From positions 30,059,452 through 30,123,451 of the forward strand of contig CM026426.1 of assembly GCA_014871385.1 (NCBI GenBank): a DNA stretch of 64,000 nucleotides, given 5' to 3'. The notes beneath the pieces are model-generated. The model saw only the letters and a program-made list of their open reading frames with translations, was not told where the DNA came from and did not search any database. The DNA comes from Ceratodon purpureus (lineage: Eukaryota; Streptophyta; Bryopsida; Pseudoditrichales; Ditrichaceae). Each line of letters starts with the position of its first letter. Position 1 is the stretch's first letter. Positions 41,982 to 52,964 of this stretch are shown piece by piece. Position numbers and translations under genes: made by a program.

Positions 41982-42413
41982 TGATAGAGGGAGGATTTAC
42001 CAACCAAACCCTAATCTCTATAAACCCATCAAAACCCTACAAAACCCAACACATTCAAGTACTCCAACCACTCCTAACAAGCTAGAAACATACAATACAA
42101 GTGGAGAAAACAGTCAAAACTGCAATTAATGAGTCAAAACAGCCCATAACCATGGTACAGCAGCCTCTAACGGTTCTCAGACTCCTCTAACTCTAACTGC
42201 TCTAGTCAGGAATGATTACAGGAAACCCTAAAGTTGCCTCTTAAACCCCCTTGAACCTGGCGGCTATCATCCAGTCAGCAGGACAGAGTTCATCCAGTCG
42301 GCTGGATAGAGTTCATCTAGATGACTGGATGACTGTCTGGAGACTGCCAAGGTAAAAACTGAGGGGACCTAAAGGAAACTAAGAAAAAGGGGGAGAGTGA
42401 TCTCCGGTTAACA
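41982..42413 (-). repeat. Element C 5' LTR
   Basis: 432 bp, about 97 percent identical to 30622-31053. Telo-boxes at 42006-42013, 42032-42039 and 42223-42230. Confidence 0.95.
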
Positions 42414-42418
42414 CCCTG
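42414..42418. other. Target-site duplication of element C, right copy
   Basis: ccctg after the LTR end at 42413; matches 30617-30621. Confidence 0.9.
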
Positions 42419-43581
42419 CCTGGCACACAGCAGCAACGCACTGAAGTTACAAGAGTGACTAGCAAAGCCATGTACTACGTCATGACGGTAGCGGACTCAA
42501 TAGCGGAAAAGGGGTAAGTGATGACACCCAACGTATTCACGTTCACGGTTGTCTTCTGTGCAACTTTGAAGGCAGACAGTGGAGGGCTAGTTTGACGGAG
42601 GGCCTGGCACGCGGAAACAACGCAAAGCCAGTGTTTTGTGAGTGCACGTACCTGTGGAAAATGTAACTGTGCAGCCCTTTGACTCTTGAGATACAACAAA
42701 GGGCGTGGACGCTCTTCACATTCTCCACAGTGTTTAGTGCAAACAGTATGCCGGAGTAGTGCGGGAGGTACAGGACCAGCGTCGACCCTTGAAGACATTC
42801 ATTTCGGCCCACATAGACGCATTAGAAAGCAGGACTTGTAACCTCAATCAACTATTATTGGCAGTAGCCACTAGCAAGGTGCATGTTGTATGGCCGGCAT
42901 GTGCATAAAAGGAGTACATTAGGAGCAACTAAGCCAGTTCTGTTCTCACCGTGAAGTCAAGTACAGCCCACGGCCGATGTTTCTTTGCGCGCCCTCCTCA
43001 CAGCCACTCCACGCAATTCTTGACCTGCGATCTGCAACAGTCTGTATTCCCATGACACTGTAACCACCATCATACGAAATGTTCACAATTAGGATGGTGA
43101 AGGCCCCTGTGCAAATTGACAACCCCGTCCTAGGTTGTGAACCATCTACGCAAAAAAATCAGCAACCCAGAGCTCAGACGTTAGTGAATCTATTCTACTC
43201 CCTTCATGACCCCGGACACAAAGGCGATCAGCACATACAACGAATAATTGTAACGCAACCACTATAGTCGGGTAAGGTAACACAGATGTGTACAATTCAA
43301 GCGAGGCCGCTTCACACAAAACGCATCGGAAATATTGTCCCCAGTGACACGCCGTTCTGCCCTACTTACAGAGAGCGGCAAGCACGTAACCAACTGTTAG
43401 TCCATATCCTGCCAAAAATTACTCTCTGAAATAGAAAACGAGAGAGCGCCAAAATAAGGGGAGGTCATTGTTATGCTCTGTTCACCTAAGTTGAACTATG
43501 TACAAACAGAAGCGTGCCTCTACTCTAGTCATGTCCATGAAAGTGCGTCACTTAAAAATTCCAATGAAGATACTCGAGTCC
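42419..43581. other. Non-coding host stretch
   Basis: No gene supported. Contains a 20-base phrase (42573-42592) shared with 29675-29694 on the other side of element C. Confidence 0.4.
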
Positions 43582-44547
43582 TCAGAGTGTCAGAAGATAA
43601 GTTCCGAGAGCATGTAGATGATTCAGCTTCATATCGAGCTGTCGAAGCTTGTCCTTTGCGATGGTATCCTCAGCTGCGAGTTCCGCTGAAATCTTGTCTA
43701 CGCGCTCCGTCTGCATCTTCAGCTTAAACTCCCACGACTGGAGCCGTGAATTTGCAACACCACATCTGTCATGCCAGGATTTCACCAGCTTCTCGCACAT
43801 CCGAATGAAAGTCTTGATTGCCTTCTTCTCCGTATCATTAGCAGGTGGGTCGTTGTCGAATTTCGCAGCCTCCAATACCTCACGAGCTCGTACGAACTCT
43901 CTCTGGGCTCTGCCGTGGCTGTCAGACTTCTCCGCCACCTTCCGCGCAATGAACTTCAGCTTATCCCGTTCTTCGTTCAGTTGGACTCGAATGCTTTTGA
44001 CCTTCTTTCCAATGGCGAGGCGCGAAAAGTGGAGGCGGGTTCGCTCTCCTTCTAGTGATACGGTCACGTTCGGTCGCAGGAAGATCAACGCGTTCACAAC
44101 ATCTCCCGGTGGTGTTCCACGCACGACATCGTTCACAGGGGCATCGTCCTGCGATGCCACTCCCTCCCGAAGCACTACCGGCACACCGACGTCTCTCGGC
44201 TCCGCTTTCAGAGGACCGCCGCCGGTTGGCACTGCTGGCATTGGGTTAGACTTGTCCACAGGAGACCGCGGATCCATAGCACCGTCGGGCATGTCCGGCC
44301 CAGAGTTTATAAAACCACTGACCATGATCATGTCCTCTGCAGTCTTGGTTTCAGCACGTCCTGCACCTGCATCGGTCTGCCAGGCCAATTCGTCAGCAGG
44401 TTCTCCAAGAAGCCAGGGAGAGCATGATGCATCCCCCGACATGCATGGCCGTCCCCCTAAGTGCCCGAATTCACTTAACCTAATCGAACCCAAAGAATTG
44501 CCGTGCTCAACATACAACATTCTAACAAGTGTATCCCCCATGCACAT
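43582..44547 (-). CDS. Coiled-coil protein, C-terminal part (unrecognised)
   Basis: About 320 codons. A Gly/Pro/Asp-rich linker (about residues 60-160) is followed by a long charged helical region (about 165-320) with IGKKVKSIRVQLNEERDKLK and KMQTERVDKISAELAAEDT, predicted coiled coil. It ends at TGA or equivalent at 43582. It lies just downstream of 44626-45141 on the same strand; a donor AAG|GTGAGG at 44626/44625 and acceptor-like CACTTAG near 44458 could join them, although phases do not match perfectly. Globular N-terminus plus coiled coil resembles the transposon accessory ORFs of elements B and C. Confidence 0.45.
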   Translation of the reverse strand: MCMGDTLVRMLYVEHGNSLGSIRLSEFGHLGGRPCMSGDASCSPWLLGEPADELAWQTDAGAGRAETKTAEDMIMVSGFINSGPDMPDGAMDPRSPVDKSNPMPAVPTGGGPLKAEPRDVGVPVVLREGVASQDDAPVNDVVRGTPPGDVVNALIFLRPNVTVSLEGERTRLHFSRLAIGKKVKSIRVQLNEERDKLKFIARKVAEKSDSHGRAQREFVRAREVLEAAKFDNDPPANDTEKKAIKTFIRMCEKLVKSWHDRCGVANSRLQSWEFKLKMQTERVDKISAELAAEDTIAKDKLRQLDMKLNHLHALGTYLLTL

Positions 44548-44598
44548 GTATCCGCGCCAATCTCAAGATACGTGTGTGCGACCACAAGCAAGTATTAC

Positions 44599-45141
44599 TC
44601 AATTGACATGTCCGAGAGTCCTCACCTTCCCATGAGTGGGAGGCATAATGACATTCAGAGGAGGCAGCGGGGCAGCAAGGTTCGCGAATTCAGGTAGGAG
44701 GCGCGGGACAGTGGTGCAAGACTGGTGCGGATGGGTGGCCCGAAATGCAAATTCGGCCCAATTAACTTGTACTCCCATCGCCTCCGCCAATAACCCGCGC
44801 AAGAAATGGAATGGCAAAATGCCGGTGATTGGCCATGGCTGCTGGAGTACTCGCCTGAATAGCTCCTCATCGTACGGTGCGTGCTCTGGCACGCCCTGGT
44901 CGTGGAAGGTGTAACCATGTCCAACCTTGGGCCCCATGAACTCCGCGAGTGCGCGTTTGGAGGGCATGAACTCGGTAGGCGTGACGGTCGGCGTGAGCCC
45001 ACGGTTGCAGAGCCGCATAAACTCCACAAACCATGGGACGGTGGATGTTTCCGGAAGCGCCATCTCTTGAAATCCTGCGTACAGCTTTGCGAAGGGCAAT
45101 AACCTGAATGTGAGTGAAATGCTCCGCGAGATTCGGACCAC
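44599..45141 (-). CDS. Globular domain resembling plant-transposon ORFs (unrecognised)
   Basis: 180 codons in the open frame; the first codon as listed is GTG and no upstream ATG is obvious. Blocks such as PWFVEFMRLCNRG, FHDQGVPEHAPYDEELF and GVQVNWAEFAF give a folded, mainly helical domain. The VNWA phrase and its position before a coiled coil echo the element B LTR protein (PVNWAALMAEVV). It could be a host gene or a remnant of an older transposon ORF. A donor GTGAGG lies at 44625. Confidence 0.4.
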   Translation of the reverse strand: MVRISRSISLTFRLLPFAKLYAGFQEMALPETSTVPWFVEFMRLCNRGLTPTVTPTEFMPSKRALAEFMGPKVGHGYTFHDQGVPEHAPYDEELFRRVLQQPWPITGILPFHFLRGLLAEAMGVQVNWAEFAFRATHPHQSCTTVPRLLPEFANLAAPLPPLNVIMPPTHGKVRTLGHVN

Positions 45142-45531
45142 GGAGGGGGAGGGAAGCGTGGAAGATAACAGTGCGCGGAAATTTCAGAGACTGCAAGGAA
45201 GGCAGCGGAGTTAAGACCAAATACCTAATGTCTTAGCTCTCAATGAATGAGGTTGCGCAGTTGTGAGAGATTGATGCGATTGCTGCTAACATGGGGAGCC
45301 ACCCTGGGAAATCGTGGGCTCCATATCCTAAAGAGGATCTCTGCGCCGGAAAGTGAGACCCTGTCCATAATTACTGACTGATCAGGCGTAAATTAGTGAT
45401 ATTTTAGGAAGTCACCCACTGACTACACACCATATTAGTGAGTGCAGAACACAATCCACTGTACTAGCAATACAACATTGGAAAAATAATTTAATAAAGC
45501 AATTGAAACAAGTGCTGAGATTTGAAACAAT

Positions 45532-45580
45532 CCAGAAAGAGGATGGCACTCCAAAAAGAGGATGGCACTCCAGAAAAAGG
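45532..45580. repeat. 19-bp tandem duplication
   Basis: ccagaaagaggatggcact followed directly by ccaaaaagaggatggcact and the start of a third unit. Confidence 0.7.
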
Positions 45581-45697
45581 AAGCAATCAAGCCAGATGTA
45601 ACTGAACTATTCGCGTTCTCGTATACATAGGAACAACCAATACCAACGTGTAGAGAGTCCGTTATGACTCAAGTCAAGCAACGATGCAACCACATAC

Positions 45698-45933
45698 CTC
45701 AAATCCCTCAACAGATGACACAGCCGTGCGTATCGGATCATCACTATTATTGGCCAGCAATGCATGCCTTGCTGCTGCTTGAACTTCAAGCAACTTCACG
45801 AGAGGTTCTATGCACTTCTGTTTCTGCAAGTGTGCGGGGCTTGGAGAACGTGCTCCCGATACTAACCCGTCAGGAAGTGTTGAAGGAGGTAACGGGACAG
45901 GAGCAGCGTGTGCAGCATCTGCACTAGTTCTGC
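45698..45933 (-). CDS. Exon candidate (unrecognised)
   Basis: 236 bases between acceptor ACACAG and donor GAG|GTATGT, open throughout. Encodes a Pro/Ser-rich part, then a helix KCIEPLVKLLEVQAAARHAL. The clean splice sites and a 79-codon open frame are the support. Same strand as 43582-45141. Confidence 0.4.
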
Positions 45934-46049
45934 CTGTGTGTCAGAAATTAGACACCTCAGTGAGATAATACGAATGTTGTTAATTCTTAAACAATAACCA
46001 CACACCTTACTGTGACGACGAGAAAACAGTGGCTACCTGTCCTTACCTT

Positions 46050-46742
46050 TGTTTGCACCCCTGAAATATTGTTACTGCCCCAGCAAGGCCAGCGAGGATA
46101 GCCTACGACGGTGGAACTGATAGTGCAACAAGGAGTTACAAGGAGAAGTCTAGTTAGATTAGTATAAACAAGGTACCCAGGGTAGAGAACTCACTCCTCA
46201 GTTTTGCGGTTAGAGTCGAGTCCGGTCTCAGAGCAGCTGGTTTCCCTAGAACAGTTTGTCCCTTCATGTAAGCGCCTGAACCTTGGTGTTCATGGACAGT
46301 CTTGGGTTACTCAGCTAATACTACACCATGCCTTCTCCACCCTCTGCCCTCACCTATCTCGTGTATATGAATCCTGCTTACTGATTACTATTGCTTGTCT
46401 AAACTCACGAGTCTCTGATCCTTACCTTGCACTGTCCCGGCTACCGAGCCCCCTCTCGGAATCCCCTTGCTTCTCTCCCTCTCTTGGTGTTCACGGGGTC
46501 TTGGTTGGGACTACACCTGTCTAGCTTCCTCGGCTGTCTCAGAGTTGAACCGCGCGCCCGTGGAAGACCCAACGGTCTCAGGTCCGGTACTCAAAGGGAC
46601 ACCCTGATGGCCCTATGACCGTGTCCCGAGACTAACACCCACGGACAGTCTTCAGTCTGCCTTTGTAGCTATTCTCCAACTTCTACCCTTAACCCCTCTA
46701 ACTCTCACCTCAGGCACCTCCATGTTATGACCTAGGTTAACA
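46050..46742 (+). repeat. LTR-like segment, possibly an element A relative
   Basis: Starts TGTTTG and ends GACCTAGGTTAACA, compared with TGTTTGGGG and GACCCCAGCTAACA for the sense-strand element A LTR. Length 693 bp (A: 683) and an internal TATA phrase GTATAAAC near 46161. No matching target duplication (acctt versus aatat) and no primer site follows, so it is either an old solo LTR with eroded ends or a misassignment. Confidence 0.4.
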
Positions 46743-49700
46743 AATATCAGCAGGAAGAGCAGGCCAAGAAGCAGGCCTCGACCATGGTAACCTGCTTAAT
46801 GATGTGTAGGTGAGTCGAACATCCGCCGTGTGTGACAAAAGGTATACATCGTGCACGACATCATCATCTACAAGCAATCAACATATTGCGTGTGACAAAA
46901 TTTCATCAAAACCGGTGTTTAATGAACATGGCTATACATTCTACTAGGCATCCAGGTAGTCAATTTGCATAAAATGATGCACCTGAGTACAACAATCCAC
47001 AGAGAAGGACATTGCTAAAGAGCAAGCTAAGTCGAACAAATACCCGTGACGAAAAGGCCGACGGAATGTAAAGAGAAATTCCAAATACCAAGGGAGTGAA
47101 CTCATTATCCATTGCAAGGGCTTCTCTCAATGTCATAATCATGTCCAATCGAGTCTCCCAGTCGCATAAGCTGCAGCATCATTTTAACACAGATTTTTGT
47201 AAGTGAAATCATCAGTTAGGTTCCCAGCATTTCTAAAATCACTCCCTAAAAATTTTCTCAGTACATAACTGAAACCCAAGGCAATCCCACAATACAGTGA
47301 AGCTAGAAAAATCTGAAGCGTCGTCAAGTTACAGTGCTGATAGTGTACAATAATTTCAAAAAATACTTAGGCTCACACATGCAAAATTGCAACCAGAAAC
47401 TTAGATAAAATTAAAACTGAACTATCAGGTGATCCTACCCAGGAGAACTTGGAAATCCCCCCTGAAGTCGATAAAAGCCATTTACAATATCTGGCGTTAC
47501 TATCGCTGCAGAAAAGCGACGACTAGTAGCTTTCACAAGCGCAAGACAAGCAGCAATTACCCAGATTTCCCGCATCCAGAATGGCAAGTACTTCTGGTAG
47601 ATGGTAATCACCAACAATACCAAATGAGCGAAATCCTAACCAACAAGAATATGAGCTTATCCACCACATCAGCATAGACTGCCCAAGCCAACATATAACC
47701 AGGAGCAGGGAAACTTTAGGATACGAGAGAGCTGGGAAATGATACGCCAGGGTCTTAAATAGGGATACGCCAGGATCTTAAGCAGACCTATTTCAATGGC
47801 ATTAATGAAATAAAATGGTATGCATGGCTAGTAACAGCCAATATCAAGATGGCAAATAAAAGAGACCATGTCGTAGAGATTGGACTTTATGTAGGTTAAA
47901 CAAGACGCCATGATCCAACCCCCCGGACTTCAAATAGCAAATCAACCGCGCTAACATGTAATCACCTGCCCATCCTTTTTTTTTGGTTCCCAAATCCGGA
48001 AAATTATCAGTACAGTGCAACTCGGAAATACATGAACTGGCCTCGACTCAACTGATTCAACCCCGACCGTGACACATAAAACCCAGTAAAATAGGTCAAC
48101 CCATGACAGCATCAGTAGCGTCAGAAACCACCAAAACAATCACCATACGAACCGTTAAAAGTACACAACAACAATCCCCCACGACAAACACCACATTACA
48201 ATCCACCGAATTCGACCCAAAAAAAACAAATTGAACAAATAAAGAACAGCACGTACCACGCTTGGAAGTTTAAGTTGGTCGGAGACACACGGGCGCGAGG
48301 CATGTAACGAGTCTCTGACAGCACAGGTGCGCTTCCAATCCCCACGGTCGACACGCGAGCCAAGAAGATGCCCAACACGATCAATTTCCCCGCCCATCGT
48401 GAACTTCCCCTTACCCCATTGCGCTCCTTCTAGCAGAATACCCGTCAGTCCTGCACCTATCATCACCCCCTCCCCCTCCTGCTTTCGTCGCCATCGCCTC
48501 CAACGCCCGAGAGTGGCAAGCCTGTGAACACCCGGAACTTGCTCTGGCAACGTCACAACACCCAGCTGCGTCCCAAACTAAGTGCCGCGATTCAACCCTC
48601 ACGGCAAAACAGCATATAAATTTAGTGGAATACAAAATTTGAATTCACCCACGTCATCATTGCCAGCGCAGGCACATACAGAAAAGCGACCCTCCGTCAG
48701 CGCTAATAAGTGCTAAGTTGTCCTCTATGTCGTCGGTGGCACATTTCTTTCCTGACCTAGCATATACGACAGAGCCCCCCTCAATATGTTTCAATCCGAT
48801 AAAATAACTCAAAACTATACACAAAAACCTGCCATGACCTCACACGTCTAGCGCTTTTAACCAGAGCACATGCTACGATATACATGGCAAGTCATTTCGA
48901 CTTTGCAAAGATGATACAGAAGAGTTCTGGACCAAATAGGCTTGCCCCAGATGGCATAAGTTGGCAAGGTACATAATTTTAGTGATATATGAATGCTCTT
49001 TTCAGGTTTTAGGACAGAATGATTCTTTAATAAATATATTTTAATTTTTCCAAGGAGCGCTCTATGAAACATCACAGCTGCTAGAAATAATCCGTGATGT
49101 ACTTCCTCTCACCTTCCGCAACCGTTCAGGTAGCTCATTCTGGGCAATCTTGGTTTCACACCCATCACTATGACCTTCGTCAATCCCTGCAGAGTAAATT
49201 CCAATGCCCTCTGTAAGTGGACGTAAAATTTACAAAAGGCTCAGTCAAACAGTTGTCCTAAATCCGAGAGCACTGTCTGGGCTTACTGACATTTAAGAAA
49301 AATAAGGCAAGAGTAGAGGCAAAGTACACAAGAGCAGACAAGCGATACAGCCAAATTTAAGCTTAAACTCCCACCTCTGTAGGCCGAGTTTTGACTAGTC
49401 CATTCGATTCCATAGCAGGTCGGAGAAGTTGGTCTTGACATATCTAATAGCTCCCGAAATGACTCAGTGATGAAGAATTTCCACGAAAACAGTCCGTAAC
49501 AACGTTCTGACATAGCAGAGAGCTCTCTCTCCTCACTATCTCAATTCCTGTATCCTCATCGTCCACGTCTTGCAGAAGTTAACAAATTAACTGAAAATTA
49601 TCTGCAAAGCTAATATGAAATGTAAACTTCACAAAATAACGGACTAACAAAAGTGATTCCCACCGAACTAGCAACCTGACAAACCCTACCAATTGCAGAG

Positions 49701-50244
49701 ACTTTACACTATGGAGACCAGGCAGTGAACAAAAACGCGAAGGTGAAATACTCACGGACGACCTGACAAACTCTCTTTTGGCGAAATCCACGCCATGTAA
49801 ACCATGAGATTGCAGTAAGCAGGGGCATTCAAAATGTATTCACGTTCTCTGGAATGTATGCCGCCATAGGTATTCCAAACGTCATTGCTCCCTGCAACGT
49901 CACGGTTTACATAGCGCAGCATTTCGACCATCTGACGCTTATGTAGAATATACATATGTAACCCGGTAAGATGAAGGGCAAACGGGCTACATCCTCAGGA
50001 CACTCCTACACATCAGATCGTCATCTCAAGCACGCTAAGTAAAAGCACAGACGAGGTAATAGAAGACGTTGTTGCAAATTAATGGTGTTTTGTAACTCAT
50101 AATCTTAAGAAATCCAAATATCGTTCTTAGCATTCAAGTTTCAGAATGACTCATACACTCAATGGGCGTAGAAGAGGTTGGTAATCGTAGGGGGGAAGCA
50201 TGGTAAAGTGGACTACAAAAGTGATTAGCTCCTTGACAATTTCA
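46743..50244. other. Host stretch without a confident gene
   Basis: Several minus-strand open stretches with plausible splice sites occur, none recognised. Examples are 48492-48411 (ATG at 48494, Gly-rich start), 47623-47435, 49513-49373 and 49955-49780. They may be exons of a minus-strand gene but cannot be joined reliably by eye. Confidence 0.3.
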
Positions 50245-50320
50245 GCGCCCTCGACGAGGAGGAGTCACACTTACTGAGGTCCCTGGAGTCGAAACTAATG
50301 TATCCACAATCAGCACGGCC

Positions 50321-52276
50321 GTGGTAACCACTAGATCCAAAACTACCACGGACGACCATGTGGTTGAACACAAAAAACCATTTTCGGAAAATCATTGGGA
50401 AAGGCTGCATAGAATCAGGCAAGACCTACAGGAGGGCCTAGAAGGTTCACACGACACCTCGTCATTACAACAGATCTTAAATGACACCAATGTCACCATC
50501 ACATTGTCCAAGTTAATGAAATTAAGCCCAGAACTTCAGAAATACTTACAACAAACAGCCTCACCGGATGAACCATCCAATCCAGAGGTTGTTGAAGTTA
50601 ATGCTACTACCTTGGATCCGGATGCTGCAGTGATACATTTACAACTTGGGAACCATGAATTAACCAATGTATTAGTAGATGGAGGCTCTGGAGTTAACGT
50701 TATGAGCAATTATTTAAGAAAACAATTGGGATTACCATCACCCAAGTTAGCCTGGTTTATCCTGCGCATGGCAAATGATGCCCCAGTAACACCCTTGGGC
50801 ATAATATCAACCGTAGCCATTACTACACATGGAGTATCTACCCCAGCTACCTTCGTAGTAATTGATATGCCTGATAGCAGTAACTTCCCTGTCATCCTGG
50901 GAAGACCATGGCTGAGAGATATGAATGCTGTACACGATTGGTCCAGGAATCAGATCCGAATTCAGCGACAAGGAAAAACCGTGGTCATCCCAGTGGATAG
51001 CTGCATCACCAGGGCAAAAGCAAACCAGATTCGACACAAGGCAGGAACAAGCTGGGAAGATGGTCTTTCCCCATCCCAAGAAGCCTTGGTTTTCCAAGCC
51101 AACCCTGACTTGATTCCAGTAGCAGAAATTCACTTGGCCAGCATGGTAGCTGAGCAAGACAAAATGGACATACCTCCACATTTTTCCCAGCAAACTCAAG
51201 AAGCAGTAACCATAAATGCTATTCCTGCAGACCAAGCTCTGCAAAAGGAAGTGATTACTGGTTGGTCTCATGGTGCTAAAGACAAAGTAGAGTTAGTAAA
51301 CTTGGGAACCATAGAAAACCCCAAGTATATCAAAATCAACGCTGATGCCCCTGAGCAAATCAAACAAGCCGCGATAGCCCTGTTCCATGAATATCAGGAC
51401 ATTTTTGCATGGGGCCACGAAGATCTAAAAGGGATACCTCCAACGCTAGCAGAACACACTATAGACCTGGTCCCGAATGCCACACCTGTCCAACAACGGA
51501 GATACAGAATGAACCCGAATTACGCAGTACGAGTCAAGGCTGAACTGGACAAACTCTTGAAAGCCAAGTTCATTTCACCAGTAGACTCTGCACCCTGGTT
51601 ATCTCCCATGGTGATTATTCCCAAGAAAAATGGAACCTTGAGAATCTGCGTAGACTTTCGTAAATTGAATGCGGCTACCAAGAAAGATCATTACCCCCTG
51701 CCTTACATGGAAGAAATTATTGATGAAGTAGCTGGTCATGAGATGTACTCTTTCTTAGATTGTTTTTCAGGATATTACCAAGTAGCCATGGCTGAGCACG
51801 ATAAAAATAAAACGGCTTTCTCTACCGTGTGGGGACCTTATCAGTTTGAAAGAATGCCTTTCGGAGCTAAAAATGCACCCATGACTTTCCAACGTGTCAT
51901 GGAATTAATTTTTAGACCCTATTTGAAAAGATTCTTTAGAATATATCTCGATGATGGAACGGTTTATGGACAGATTAAAGATCATGTGTCACAACTCAGG
52001 CAAATATTCGAAGCTTGCCGAGTCAACGGGGTTAGTTTGAATGCAGAGAAATGTATGTTTCTCTTCTTTGCGGGTATGATCCTCGGCTACATCGTATGCA
52101 AATACGGAAAACTCCCGGATCCCGAGAAAATCAAGGATATCCTAGCCATCACCCCTCCCACAGATCAGAAGGGGATACAACAATTATTGGGCTTATCTCA
52201 ATTTAAGAGAATATACATAGAGAAGTTAGCCCATATCACTGCCCCTATCACAGCATTGAACCACGCAAAATACTAG
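50321..52276 (+). pseudogene. Fragment D protease and RT
   Basis: 651 codons: gag tail, protease (VDGGSGVNVM near 50678-50710), linker, RT with WLSPMVIIPKKNG, FRKLNAAT and intact YLDD at about 51943-51954. It is open where element A has TAG at 3258 and 2121, so it documents the sense codons there. It ends at TAG 52274-52276. No proper start; the ATG used is internal. Confidence 0.88.
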
Positions 52277-52964
52277 TACCCTCAGGACTGGACCCCTGAA
52301 GCCCAGGCCAACTTGGAAAAAATCAAGATAGCTTATTCTCGGGCCCCTATTCTCATAGCCCCAAATTGGTCCAAACCATTCCATGTTCATACAGATGCCT
52401 CCAATATCGCTGTGGGCGTCATGCTTGCTCAGAACTTGAATGGAAAATATGACCAACCAGTAGCATACACTAGTCGCCTGTTGAATCAAGTAGAAAAGAA
52501 TTATTCTACCACCGAAAGAGAAGCTTTGGCTATGATTTATGCTGTCAAGAAATTCCGCCATTATCTACTAGGCAAGAAGTTCCGTTTTATGGTTGATCAT
52601 CACAGTTTATCTTACATGGTAAATCAACCCTTGGTCACAGGGCGCGTAGCCCGCTGGATCATGATTCTCCTGGAATATGATTTTTAAGTGGTTTATGTAC
52701 CAGGCAAACGGCACATAGTGGCTGATTTCCTATCCAGGGATTCCAAGGCAACCGAGGAAGACATTGATGATTCATTTAATGAGCCGTATATCCAGACTGC
52801 TAGCCTTGAAATTAGTATTCCCACGGACTGGCGTGGAGACATCATACGCTATCCAACTCAAGGCGTAACACCAGAAGGCCTTTCAGGGACAAGGAAAGTC
52901 AGTTTCGTACGCACAACCTTGCCATATACCGTGGTTCAGGGACAACTCTACCGCCTCGGGCCAG
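52277..52964 (+). pseudogene. Fragment D RNase H remnant
   Basis: Continues the same frame after the TAG. RNase H blocks FHVHTDAS, TTEREALAMIYAVKKFRHYL and VDHHSL are intact, then TAA 52685-52687, then the start of the linker to integrase until homology ends around 52956-52964. Confidence 0.85.

Larger units (their letters stand above)
30622..42413 (-). mobile_element. Element C: complete but defective Ty3/gypsy element
   Basis: 11,792 bp on the minus strand with 432-bp LTRs (30622-31053, 41982-42413) and perfect 5-bp duplication ccctg (30617-30621, 42414-42418). Sense order: 5' LTR, primer site, gag (frameshifted, with stops), protease, truncated RT fused to integrase by an internal deletion, integrase, a long extra ORF with one TAG, polypurine tract, 3' LTR. 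The LTRs differ at about 13 sites by eye (about 3 percent), so it is far older than element B. Tat/Ogre-like by its protease motif and the extra ORF between integrase and 3' LTR. Confidence 0.95.
50245..52964 (+). mobile_element. Fragment D: element A-family gypsy piece, truncated at both ends
   Basis: Starts abruptly in the gag C-terminus (PRRGGVTLTEV) and ends soon after RNase H (GQLYRL). There are no LTRs, PBS or PPT. The encoded protein aligns with element A along its whole length. It carries TAG 52274-52276 (AAG in A) and TAA 52685-52687 (GAA in A). Opposite strand to A. Confidence 0.9.

Noticed and set aside
30622..42413. Element C as a cold-responsive element because of its GCCGAC words
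   Set aside because: Most copies are inside coding or distal sequence, not clustered in the LTR promoter; function cannot be concluded from the words alone.
46113..46742. Alternative LTR start at 46118 (TGATAG), like element C
   Set aside because: Flanks ggaac and aatat do not match and the length fits neither family; the start at 46050 fits element A slightly better, though still without a target duplication.
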